Shown here one piece after another: positions 56,655 through 64,000 of a stretch of 64,000 nucleotides of DNA. The stretch spans positions 1 through 64,000 of the forward strand of contig NZ_JAAXPG010000010.1 in assembly GCF_012396365.1 (NCBI RefSeq), in the 5' to 3' direction. Origin of the DNA: Nocardiopsis alborubida (GTDB lineage Bacteria; Actinomycetota; Actinomycetes; Streptosporangiales; Streptosporangiaceae). A model generated the notes under the pieces. That model saw nothing but the letters and a program-made list of their open reading frames with translations. It was not told the origin of the DNA and made no database searches. How positions within the stretch are numbered: position 1 is the first letter of the stretch; each line of letters begins with the position of its first letter. The translations under genes were made by a program, and so were the position numbers.

Positions 56655-57256
56655 GGGTTCTCCCGGTTCGGCGGGCGGAGGTAGCCGTCCAGGAGGGCGG
56701 CGAGCTCGTCGACGAGGCCGGACTCGTCGGTGACGTCGGCGAACAGTCGGCGGGAGGTGACCGTGCCCTGGACCGTGACCAGCACGAGGCGGGCCAGCAC
56801 CGCAGGGTCGCCCGCGCGCACCGACCCGTCGCGCTGGCCCTCGGCCACGACCGGCTCCACCAATTCGAGTGCCGCGCGGTGGCTGGTGCCCAGCCGCTGG
56901 AAGGTGTAGGTGGCCAGGAGTTCGGGTTCGGTGTCCACGATCCGGACGAACAGCGGGTGGGCGAGCAGCGCGCGGGCTACCCCGGCCGCGTGCCGGACCA
57001 GCCGGGCGCGCACGTTCTCCTCCGCGGACCCGCCGCCGGGGCCGTCCCCCTCCTCCGCGAGGATCCGCCGCAGTTCCCGCGTGAGCAGGTCGGCGACGAG
57101 CGCGGTCGCGTCGGGCCAGCGCCGGTACACGGTGGGCCGGCTGACCCCGGCGCGGCGCGCCACGTCGGTCAGGGTGGTGCGGCGCACCCCGAAGGCCTCG
57201 ACGCAGGCGCGGGCGGCGTCCAGGATGCGGTCTTCAACGTTACGTATTGACGCCAT
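56651..57256 (-). CDS. TetR-family transcriptional regulator
   Basis: A 201-residue repressor. The N-terminal HTH is RILDAARACVEAFGVRRTTL, TDVARRAGVSRPTVYRRWPD; the C-terminal ligand domain is helical and not assignable. It is translationally coupled to glpD and its start is only 17 bp from the divergent flavoprotein gene. It most likely represses both units from an operator in this gap. The mRNA may be leaderless, since a TACAGT -10 lies seven bases before the ATG. Confidence 0.92.
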   Translation of the reverse strand: MASIRNVEDRILDAARACVEAFGVRRTTLTDVARRAGVSRPTVYRRWPDATALVADLLTRELRRILAEEGDGPGGGSAEENVRARLVRHAAGVARALLAHPLFVRIVDTEPELLATYTFQRLGTSHRAALELVEPVVAEGQRDGSVRAGDPAVLARLVLVTVQGTVTSRRLFADVTDESGLVDELAALLDGYLRPPNRENP

Positions 57257-57273
57257 GTGTAAAACTGTAGAGC
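57240..57273. promoter_or_regulatory. Divergent promoter and candidate TetR operator
   Basis: An imperfect palindrome TTACGTAT-7 bp-ATGTGTAA (57240-57262; six of eight arm positions match) covers the TetR start codon. On the minus strand TACAGT (57264-57269) is a good -10 that would give a leaderless TetR mRNA. On the plus strand TTGACG (57247-57252) resembles a -35. Both promoters overlap the operator, which suits joint repression. Confidence 0.45.
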
Positions 57274-58884
57274 ATGACTGACGACACTTCCCCCGGGACC
57301 GCCCCCGAGATGAGCTGGTTCGCGTGGGGCGACCCCGCCCGGGCGCGCGCGCTGGACCCCGGCCTGCGCGACCTGGTCTCCCAGGTGCTGCGGGCCCCGC
57401 TCGCGGACCTGCCGCCGGTGCCCGAGGAGCGGGTGGAGCTGGCCCCCTCCCGGCTGGACGAGCGGCTGCGCGGGCTGCTCGCCGGTGTGGTCGGGCCCGG
57501 CCACGTGGACGACGGGGACGCCGCCCGGCTGCGCCGCAGCGGCGGCAAGAGCACCCCCGACCTGCTGCTGCGCCGCGCGGGCAGGGCCGACCCCGCCCCG
57601 GACGCCGTCCTGTACCCCGCCGACCACGACCAGGTGCAGCGCGTCCTGGAGGTGTGCTCGGCCGAGCGCGTGGCCGTGGTGCCCTTCGGCGGCGGCACCA
57701 GCGTGGTGGGCGGGGTCGCACCCCTGCGCGGAGGCCTGCGCGCCGTGGTCTGCCTGGACCTGCGCCGCCTGGACCGGCTGGTGTCGGTGGACACCGCCTC
57801 CATGACCGCCGTCCTGGGCGCGGGCGTGCGCACCCCGCGCGCCGAGGCGCTGCTGGCCGAGCACGGGTGCACGCTCGGGCACCTGCCGCAGAGCTACGAG
57901 TACGCGAGCGTCGGCGGCTACGCGGCCACCCGTTCCAGCGGGCAGGCCTCCTCCGGGTACGGCCGCTTCGAGGACATGGTGGTCTCGCTGCGCGCGGCCA
58001 CCCCGCGCGGCACCCTGGACACGGGTGGTCCGCCCGCCTCGGCGGCCGGGCCGGACCTGGGCCGCCTGCTGCTGGGCTCGGAGGGGACGCTGGGCGTGAT
58101 CACCGAGGTGGGCCTGCGGATCCGCCGCCGCCCCGAGCACGTGCTGGACGAGGCGTGGTCCTTCCCCGACTTCGCGACGGGGGTGGACGCGCTGCGGGTC
58201 CTGGCCCAGTCCGGGATCCGGCCGACCATGGCGCGGGTCCTGGACGAGGCGGAGACCTTCGTGGGAGCGGCCGTGGGAGGGCGCGAGGCCGCTCCCGGCT
58301 GCCAGGCGGTCCTGGGCTTCGAGGGCACCGGCGCCGAGGTGGACGTGCGCGCGGCCGCGGCTCGGGAGGCCATGGCCGGGGCGGGCGGCACCCCGCTGGG
58401 CCCCGAACCGGTGGCGCACTGGCGGGACAACCGGTTCTCCGCCCCCTACCTGCGCGACTCCCTGCTCTCGGCCGGGGTCCTGGCCGAGACCCTGGAGACC
58501 GCGGCCCCCTGGAGCGGCCTGCTCCCGCTGTACGCGGCGGTCTCCGGCGCGCTCACCGGGGCGCTGGAGGGCGAGGAGGGCGGCGCCGTGGTGATGTGCC
58601 ACGTGTCGCACACCTACCCCACGGGAGCCTCTCTGTACTTCACGGTGGTGACGGCGGCCGGGGCGGCGCCGCTGGAGCGCTGGGGCCGGGCCAAGCGTGC
58701 CGCCTCGGAGGCGATCGCGGCCAACGGCGGGACGATCACCCACCACCACGCGGTGGGAACCGACCACCTGCCGTGGATGGCGGCGGAGATCGGCCCCCTG
58801 GGCGGGGAGGTGCTGCGCGCGGTCAAGGCCGCGCTGGACCCGGTGGGCGTCCTGAACCCGGGCAAGCTCATCCCCGCCCCGTAG
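57274..58884 (+). CDS. Alkyl-DHAP synthase-like FAD-linked oxidase
   Basis: A 536-residue flavoprotein of the vanillyl-alcohol-oxidase fold, closest to alkyldihydroxyacetonephosphate synthase. The FAD-binding PCMH domain has VVPFGGGTSVVGGVAPL, GHLPQSYEYASVGGYAATRS, GQASSGYGRFEDMV and GTLGVITEVGLRI. The C-terminal domain has the AGPS-type His run GGTITHHHAVGTDHLPW and ends KAALDPVGVLNPGKLIP. AGPS makes ether-linked DHAP lipids; whether bacterial members do so or act as a D-lactate/G3P-like oxidase is not proven. It diverges from the TetR-glpD operon. Confidence 0.88.
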   Translation: MTDDTSPGTAPEMSWFAWGDPARARALDPGLRDLVSQVLRAPLADLPPVPEERVELAPSRLDERLRGLLAGVVGPGHVDDGDAARLRRSGGKSTPDLLLRRAGRADPAPDAVLYPADHDQVQRVLEVCSAERVAVVPFGGGTSVVGGVAPLRGGLRAVVCLDLRRLDRLVSVDTASMTAVLGAGVRTPRAEALLAEHGCTLGHLPQSYEYASVGGYAATRSSGQASSGYGRFEDMVVSLRAATPRGTLDTGGPPASAAGPDLGRLLLGSEGTLGVITEVGLRIRRRPEHVLDEAWSFPDFATGVDALRVLAQSGIRPTMARVLDEAETFVGAAVGGREAAPGCQAVLGFEGTGAEVDVRAAAAREAMAGAGGTPLGPEPVAHWRDNRFSAPYLRDSLLSAGVLAETLETAAPWSGLLPLYAAVSGALTGALEGEEGGAVVMCHVSHTYPTGASLYFTVVTAAGAAPLERWGRAKRAASEAIAANGGTITHHHAVGTDHLPWMAAEIGPLGGEVLRAVKAALDPVGVLNPGKLIPAP

Positions 58885-58931
58885 GGCGCCGTCCGGTCAG
58901 GACCCGCGGGACGCCGTCCGGCCGGGGCCCG

Positions 58932-58967
58932 GGGCCTGACGCCCGTTCCCGGGCGGACGTCAGGCCC
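58932..58967. terminator. Bidirectional terminator between convergent genes
   Basis: Arms 58932-58945 and 58950-58967 pair with one 4-nt bulge around a 4-nt loop. The right arm overlaps the stop codon of the minus-strand membrane protein gene (58960-58962). Confidence 0.7.
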
Positions 58968-59883
58968 GTTCGCTCTCGCGGGAGAGCTGGCGCTCCACCC
59001 GCCCGGCGAAGTCGGCGAGGAAGTCCAGCGCCTCGGCCTCGCCGACGCCGTCGTCCCCGACCGTGTAGGAGACCAGGACCGTCACGTTGACGGTGGCGAA
59101 GAACAGCGCACCGTAGACGCTGCCGTCGGTGTACTCGCCGTCCTCGAAGAGGACCGCGTACCCGTTGTCGCCCGCGGACACGGGGCGCCAGTCCAGGACC
59201 GCCGCCCCCTCCCCCTGTTCCTCCTCGTGGTGTCCCTCCTCGCGGTCCCGGAGCTCGTCCTCCAGCTCCCCGTGGAGCTCCTCGACGACCTCCCCGCCGT
59301 CCTCGTACTCGAAGAGGGAGACGATGACGTGCAGGGGGTAGCCGTCGACGTTCCCGACGCTGCAGCTGAGGTAGCCGAGTACGCCCTCCTCGGCCAGGTA
59401 CCCCGAATCGCCCTCCTCGACGGAGGTGAACTCGCCCTCGGCCCGTGGGTTGTCTGTGCCGGGCACGGCGTCCACCACCTCGGCGGGCAGCAGCCGTCCG
59501 CAGCCGGGCAGTTCTGCGTAGGGGCGGCCGTCGGCGATGTTCCACACCACGACGCCGAGGGAGACCGCCAGCAGGACCGCCGCGGCGGCGCCGCCGATGA
59601 CCAGGCCCCCGCGGGGGCGCCGGGGCGGACCGGGCTGTGCCGGGTGGCCGGGAACGGGCGGCTGCCGCGGCGGCGTGCCCCCGGGCACGCCGTACCCGGG
59701 CTGGGCGGGTGGGACCTGGGAGTGGCCGGGCGGGAGGGGCGGACGACCGCCCGGCGGCTGCCCTGACTGGCCGGGGAAACCCGGCTGGGGCCGCGATCCC
59801 GGATGGGGCTGACCCGGCTGGCCGGGGAAGGGCTGCCCTCCGGGGGGACCGGGGAACGAACCGTCGTTCGGGGGATAGGTCAT
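58960..59883 (-). CDS. Proline/glycine-rich single-pass membrane protein
   Basis: A 307-residue protein in three parts. Residues 1-90 are a cytoplasmic Pro/Gly/Gln-rich tail (QPFPGQPGQPHPGSRPQPGF and similar). One transmembrane helix (about 92-115, GGLVIGGAAAAVLLAVSLGV) follows. The rest is an acidic extracellular domain of about 190 residues with Cys near 128 and 172 that could form a disulfide, resembling DUF3558-like actinobacterial surface proteins only weakly. The ATG at 59883 has a weak ribosome-binding site. Function unknown. Confidence 0.75.
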   Translation of the reverse strand: MTYPPNDGSFPGPPGGQPFPGQPGQPHPGSRPQPGFPGQSGQPPGGRPPLPPGHSQVPPAQPGYGVPGGTPPRQPPVPGHPAQPGPPRRPRGGLVIGGAAAAVLLAVSLGVVVWNIADGRPYAELPGCGRLLPAEVVDAVPGTDNPRAEGEFTSVEEGDSGYLAEEGVLGYLSCSVGNVDGYPLHVIVSLFEYEDGGEVVEELHGELEDELRDREEGHHEEEQGEGAAVLDWRPVSAGDNGYAVLFEDGEYTDGSVYGALFFATVNVTVLVSYTVGDDGVGEAEALDFLADFAGRVERQLSRESERA

Positions 59884-60114
59884 CGGCTCTGCGGCGTCGA
59901 CCCGTCCGACGGACGGACGCCGCGCCTCCTCACCAATGCTCGTCGGCCGCGCGCGGCGGCCGGGCACCGCCCCGTCCCGTGTGGGAGGCCCGGGCGTGTG
60001 CGTCGGTATGTCACCCCAAGTATTCCCAACCCGGGCCGTCGCGTCATACCCGAGGCCACAACCGGCCCGCGCCGTGCCCCGAACCGGCCGCGGCGGCCCT
60101 CCGCTGCCCCGACA

Positions 60115-62667
60115 ATGGATGCCGTGGCACGAGGAAAGCTCCGCATCTACCTGGGATCGGCCCCCGGTGTCGGCACCACGCACAACGCCCTGGCCGAGGC
60201 CCGCCGCCGGGCCGAACGCGGCACCGACGTCGTGGTCGCGGCCGCCCACACCCACCGCCGCGCACGGACCTCCGCGCTCCTGGAGGGGCTGGAGCGGGTT
60301 CCACCGCTGCCGTCCGGCTCCGTGGACACCGCGACCGTGATCGCGCGCGCCCCGGCGACGGCGCTGGTCGACGACCTCGCCCGCGCCAACCCGCCCGGCT
60401 CGCCCAGCGCCACCCGCTGGCAGGACGTGGAGGAGCTGCTGGAGGCCGGCGTGGACGTGCTGTCCACCGTGGGCATCCACCACCTGGAGTCCCTCAACGA
60501 CGTGGTCCACCAGATCACCGGCGTGCGCCCCCGGCAGACCGTCCCCGACCACGTGGTGCGCCGCGCCGCGGAGGTCGAACTCGTGGACGTCACCCCCCAG
60601 GAGCTGCGCCGCAGGATGGCGCGCGGCGACATCCACCCGGCCGAGAGCGTGGACGCGGCCCTGGCCGACTACTACCGGGAGGGCAACCTGGCGGCGCTGC
60701 GCGAGCTGGCGCTGCTGTGGACCGCCGACCGGGTGGAGGAGAGCCTGGCACGCTACCGCGGCGAGCACGAGATCCGGCGGACCTGGGAGTCCCGGGAGCG
60801 GGTCGTGGTGGCGCTCACCGGCGGCCCCGAGGGCGAGACGCTGATCCGGCGGGCCGCACGCGTGGCCGCACGCTCACGGGGCGGGCACCCCCAGCCCAGC
60901 CACCTGCTGGCGGTGCACGTGGTACCGCCCAACGGCATGGCGCAGGCGCCCACCGACGACCTGCTGCGGCAGCGCAGGCTGCTCATGGAGCTGGGCGGCA
61001 CCTACCACCAGGTGGTCGGCAACGACGTGCCGACCGGGCTGCTGGAGTTCGCGCGTGGCGTGCAGGCCACCCAGATCGTGCTGGGCTCCTCGCGCCGCCG
61101 CACCTGGCAGTACGTGTTCGGCCCCGGGGTCGGGGCGATCGTGGCGCGCGACTCCGGGGACATCGACGTGCACATCGTCACCCACGAGCGGGTGGGCAGC
61201 GGGCGGTGGCCGCTGCCGCCGCCCGGCCGGGGGCTGGGCGAGCACCGCCGGGTGACCGGCTGGTCGCTGGCACTGCTGGCGCCCACCCTGCTGTCGCTGG
61301 TGATGGCGCTGCCCCTGTTCGAGGACGTGGGAGCGGCCTCGGACGCGATGCTCCTGCTGCTGGCCACCGTGGCCACCGCGGCGGTGGGCGGCCTGCGCCC
61401 CGCCCTGGTGTCTGCGCTGTGGAGCGCGGTGCTGCTCACCGTGCTGCTGTCCCCGCTGCACGGGCGGCCGCCGGTGTCGCTGGACAACATGCTGGCGCTG
61501 ACCGCGTTCGCCCTGGTGGGAGCGCTGGTGGCGATCGTGGTGGAGATGGCGGCGCGCCGGTCGGCGCAGGCCGCCCGCGCCCGGGCCGAGGCGGACGCGG
61601 TGACGCTGCTGGCCAGCAGCGTCCTGGCGGGCAAGGAACCCCTCCAGGCGCTGCTGCGGCGGATCCGGGAGACCTTCGGGCAGCGGTCGGCGACCCTGCT
61701 GGAGCGGCTGGACGACGAGCGCTGGCGGGCGGCGCACAGCGTCGGCGCCCCGGCGTGCGAGTCCCCCGAGGAGTCGGACGTCCTGGTCTCGATCTCCGAC
61801 AACCTGGCGCTGGCGCTGCGCGGCCGGGTGCTGCCCGCCGCCGACCGGGGCGTGCTGCGGGCCTTCGCCGCGCACATCGGCATCGCCCTGGAGCACCAGA
61901 GGCTGGAGTGGGACGCGGCCGAGGCGCGCGGCCAGGTGGCGGGCAACCGCATCCGCACGGCGCTGCTGGCCGCGGTCTCGCACGACCTGCGCACCCCGCT
62001 GACCTCGATCAAGGCGAGCCTGTCCAGCCTGCGCGCCACCGACATCACCCTCACCGAGGAGGACCGCGAGGACCTGCTGGAGACGGTGGAGGAGTCCACC
62101 GACCGGCTCAACCGGCTGATCGACAACCTGCTGGACATGAGCCGGGTGCACACCGACAACGTGCGCCCCAAGCTGCGCGCGGTGGGCCTGGAGGAGGTCG
62201 TGCCCGTCACCCTGCTGGGCCTGCCGCACGAGGCGGTCGTGGTGGACGTGCCCGACCGCCTCCCCCGCGTCCGTGTCGACGCAGGGCTGCTGGAGCGGGC
62301 GGTGGCCAACGTGATCTCCAACGCGGTCCGGTACAACCCGGACCCGCGCCTGCCGGTGCTGGTCTCGGCGAGCGCGCACGGCGGCAGCGTCCAGCTGCGC
62401 GTGGTGGACCGCGGTCCCGGGGTCTCCGACGAGGGCAAACAGCGCATGTTCGAGGCCTTCCAGCGCCTGGGCGACGCCCCCCAGGGCACGGGGGTGGGGC
62501 TGGGGCTGGCGGTCGCGCGTGGTTTCGTTGAGGCGATGCACGGCAGACTCGACCCCGAGGACACCCCCGGGGGCGGTCTGACCATGGTCTTCACGCTCCG
62601 TGCTGTGGAGAAGAGCGAGACGGACGCCGGAGACGGGAAGGGGACCGATGCGGGTCCTGGTCGTTGA
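60115..62667 (+). CDS. kdpD: KdpD-like sensor histidine kinase with altered Walker A
   Basis: An 850-residue KdpD-type kinase. The N-terminal KdpD domain (to about 205) has GKLRIYLGSAPGVG and RWQDVEELLEAGVDVLSTVG, but its Walker A reads GVGTT where KdpD normally has GVGKT, and the Walker B-like LVDELAHTN is LVDDLARAN. A USP-like domain (about 230-360), four membrane helices (about 380-480), a GAF-like domain and the kinase core follow (AVSHDLRTPLTSIKASLSSL; NVISNAVRYNPD; VDRGPGVSDEG; GTGVGLGLAVARGFVEAMHG). The ATG at 60115 has no ribosome-binding site; the GTG at 60124 (VARGKLRIY) matches the usual N-terminus and is equally possible. kdpE overlaps it by 20 bp. No kdpFABC genes are here. Confidence 0.9.
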   Translation: MDAVARGKLRIYLGSAPGVGTTHNALAEARRRAERGTDVVVAAAHTHRRARTSALLEGLERVPPLPSGSVDTATVIARAPATALVDDLARANPPGSPSATRWQDVEELLEAGVDVLSTVGIHHLESLNDVVHQITGVRPRQTVPDHVVRRAAEVELVDVTPQELRRRMARGDIHPAESVDAALADYYREGNLAALRELALLWTADRVEESLARYRGEHEIRRTWESRERVVVALTGGPEGETLIRRAARVAARSRGGHPQPSHLLAVHVVPPNGMAQAPTDDLLRQRRLLMELGGTYHQVVGNDVPTGLLEFARGVQATQIVLGSSRRRTWQYVFGPGVGAIVARDSGDIDVHIVTHERVGSGRWPLPPPGRGLGEHRRVTGWSLALLAPTLLSLVMALPLFEDVGAASDAMLLLLATVATAAVGGLRPALVSALWSAVLLTVLLSPLHGRPPVSLDNMLALTAFALVGALVAIVVEMAARRSAQAARARAEADAVTLLASSVLAGKEPLQALLRRIRETFGQRSATLLERLDDERWRAAHSVGAPACESPEESDVLVSISDNLALALRGRVLPAADRGVLRAFAAHIGIALEHQRLEWDAAEARGQVAGNRIRTALLAAVSHDLRTPLTSIKASLSSLRATDITLTEEDREDLLETVEESTDRLNRLIDNLLDMSRVHTDNVRPKLRAVGLEEVVPVTLLGLPHEAVVVDVPDRLPRVRVDAGLLERAVANVISNAVRYNPDPRLPVLVSASAHGGSVQLRVVDRGPGVSDEGKQRMFEAFQRLGDAPQGTGVGLGLAVARGFVEAMHGRLDPEDTPGGGLTMVFTLRAVEKSETDAGDGKGTDAGPGR

Positions 62668-63343
62668 CGACGACATGCAGATCATCCGGGCGATGCGGAT
62701 CAACCTGCGGGCGCGGGGGCACGACGTGGACACCGCGGCCGACGGGGCGTCCGCGCTGCGGCTGGCCGCGGACAACCACCCCGACGTGGTCCTGCTCGAC
62801 CTGGGGCTGCCCGACATGGAGGGCATGGAGGTCATACAGCGGCTGCGCGGGTGGTCGCAGGTGCCGATCATCGTGCTGTCGGCGCGGCACTCGGCCGGTG
62901 AGAAGGTGCGCTGCCTGGACTCGGGCGCCGACGACTACGTCACCAAGCCGTTCGGGATGGACGAGCTGCTGGCCCGCATGCGCGCGGCGGAGCGGCGGTC
63001 GGTGCGCGTCGACGAGGCCCCGGTGGTGCGCACGCCCTCCTTCACCGTGGACCTGGGCGCCAAGCGGGTGCTGCGGGAGGGCGAGGAGGTCAGGCTCACC
63101 CCGACGGAGTGGCACATCCTGGAGATCCTGGCCCGGCACGCGGGTCAGCTGGTCAGCCAGCGCCAGCTGCTGCACGACGTGTGGGGCCCGGCCTACCAGA
63201 GCGAGACCAACTACCTGCGGGTGTACATGGCGCAGCTGCGCCGCAAGCTGGAGCCCGACCCGGCGTGCCCGCGGTACCTGATCACCGAGGCGGGCCGGGG
63301 CTACCGCTTCGAGAGGGCCGGCTCGGCGCAGCCCGGGGACTGA
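62648..63343 (+). CDS. kdpE: KdpE-like OmpR-family response regulator
   Basis: A 231-residue regulator. The receiver has VVDDDMQII (acidic residues 7-9), Asp51 in VVLLDLGLPDMEG, Ser in IIVLSARHS and Lys in DYVTKPFGMDEL. A winged-helix OmpR domain (about 130-225) has LTPTEWHILEILARHAGQLV, VWGPAYQSETNYLRVYMAQL and ITEAGRGYRF. Its ATG lies 20 bp inside the kdpD gene. Its targets cannot be kdpFABC here, as those genes are not in the window. Confidence 0.93.
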   Translation: MRVLVVDDDMQIIRAMRINLRARGHDVDTAADGASALRLAADNHPDVVLLDLGLPDMEGMEVIQRLRGWSQVPIIVLSARHSAGEKVRCLDSGADDYVTKPFGMDELLARMRAAERRSVRVDEAPVVRTPSFTVDLGAKRVLREGEEVRLTPTEWHILEILARHAGQLVSQRQLLHDVWGPAYQSETNYLRVYMAQLRRKLEPDPACPRYLITEAGRGYRFERAGSAQPGD

Positions 63344-63350
63344 ACCCGTC

Positions 63351-63399
63351 GACACGTGCCGGTGCGGTCCGCGACGCCCGGGCCGTCCCGGCACGTGTC
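63351..63399. terminator. Bidirectional terminator between kdpE and the kinase gene
   Basis: Perfect 12-bp arms (63351-63362 and 63388-63399) with a 25-nt loop lie between the kdpE stop and the stop of the convergent APH-like gene. Confidence 0.65.
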
Positions 63400-63451
63400 C
63401 GGACCGGCGGCGGCCGGGGTGGAGGTCATCGGCGCAGGTGCCCGGCGCGGG

Positions 63452-64000
63452 TCACAGGACGAAGGCCTCCCCCTCCGAGAGCTCGATGAGCATGTCGAAC
63501 TCGTCGGTGCCACCGTGGCCGCGGTTGGCCCTGGCCACCGCCAGGCAGGGCGCGAACGCGCGCACCCACGCCATCATCCGGTCGCCGTCCACGCCGAGGG
63601 CGCCGGAGAGCGCGTCCACGCGCTGCACCACCTCGGGCAGGCTGGTGGCCCTCCACAGGGCCCAGTCCACGGCGTCGACCGCCGCGTCGCCCAGGCAGGC
63701 GCGCGGGTCGACGGCCACCAGGCCGCGCCGACCGCCGTCGATGACGTTGCCCGGGTGCAGGTCGCCGTGGACGGGTACGACGTCCACCGTGCCGTTGGCC
63801 AGGTCGCGGGCCCGGCAGAACCCCTGGTGCATGGCGGACGCGGACACCACCTCGGCGGCGGGCCCCTCGGCGCGCTCCCGGTTCCACAGGTCGAAGATGA
63901 ACTGCACCCGCGAGGTCAGCGGACGCAGTTCGAGCAGTTCCCGCCGGGGCACCTCGACGGAGTGCAGCTCGGAGATGAGCGCGCCGACGGTCTCCATCGG
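63452..64000 (-). CDS. Streptomycin 6-kinase-like aminoglycoside phosphotransferase, partial
   Basis: The C-terminal 183 residues of an APH(6)/hydroxyurea kinase-type protein; the N-terminal part lies beyond the right edge. The catalytic loop is VPVHGDLHPGNVIDGG, with the second metal motif in AVDPRACLGDAAVDAVDW. These are typical of the APH_6_hur family. The first in-frame ATG in the window (63997) is not the true start, because the family needs about 100 more residues upstream. It may phosphorylate an aminoglycoside or a related small hydroxyl compound; the substrate cannot be read from the sequence. Confidence 0.8.
   Translation of the reverse strand, partial: PMETVGALISELHSVEVPRRELLELRPLTSRVQFIFDLWNRERAEGPAAEVVSASAMHQGFCRARDLANGTVDVVPVHGDLHPGNVIDGGRRGLVAVDPRACLGDAAVDAVDWALWRATSLPEVVQRVDALSGALGVDGDRMMAWVRAFAPCLAVARANRGHGGTDEFDMLIELSEGEAFVL

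Overview
This window is chromosomal DNA of a very GC-rich actinomycete. Codon third positions are almost always G or C, GTG and TTG starts are common, and the gene content includes NucS, a FilP-like coiled-coil protein, DUF2550 and DUF1707 proteins, and a DUF222/HNH protein. The gene order lysA-hom-thrC-thrB-rho-rpmE-prfA-prmC-Sua5-wecA-atp operon matches the conserved core of Streptomyces and Nocardiopsis relatives. I infer a Nocardiopsis-like organism; no species-level marker is present. I saw no plasmid, phage, insertion sequence or CRISPR array.

Region 1 (1-11.4 kb) starts with a DUF222/HNH nuclease gene. A short-chain acyl-CoA set follows: the mutase chaperone GTPase meaB, a thiolase, methylmalonyl-CoA epimerase, and a 3-hydroxyacyl-CoA dehydrogenase. 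Among them lie a FilP-like cytoskeletal protein, an alpha/beta hydrolase and two small conserved proteins. The mismatch endonuclease nucS closes the region.

Region 2 (11.4-20.6 kb) holds a four-gene overlapping ABC-2 exporter and NarL-type two-component operon, then a DUF1707 protein and a secreted M28 aminopeptidase with a His-rich repeat linker. A PduO-type cobalamin adenosyltransferase, a small membrane protein, a lipoprotein and an MTH1187-family protein complete it.

Region 3 (20.6-45.4 kb) is one long minus-strand block of housekeeping genes. Read in transcription order it runs: tRNA-neighbouring lone receiver, ArgRS-like protein without a catalytic domain, lysA, hom, thrC, thrB, rho, L-lactate permease, rpmE, prfA, prmC, threonylcarbamoyl-AMP synthase, wecA, two AtpI/AtpZ-type proteins, the complete F1Fo ATP synthase operon (atpBEFHAGDC), and DUF2550. 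The receiver/ArgRS-like pair beside tRNA-Arg(CCG) is the most unusual item in the window.

Region 4 (45.4-64 kb) is more accessory. It contains tRNA-Arg(CCG), a DEDDh exonuclease, a LURP-one-like protein, and a second ABC-2/NarL two-component cluster whose kinase and regulator are separated by an array of degenerate 36-nt repeats. A divergent second kinase/regulator pair, a BASS-family transporter and an RsbW-like ATPase follow. A TetR-glpD operon diverges from an alkyl-DHAP-synthase-like flavoprotein gene. The region ends with an orphan KdpD/KdpE pair whose KdpD lacks the Walker A lysine, and a streptomycin-6-kinase-like gene cut by the window edge. Strong GC hairpins between most convergent genes mark the transcription-unit ends.
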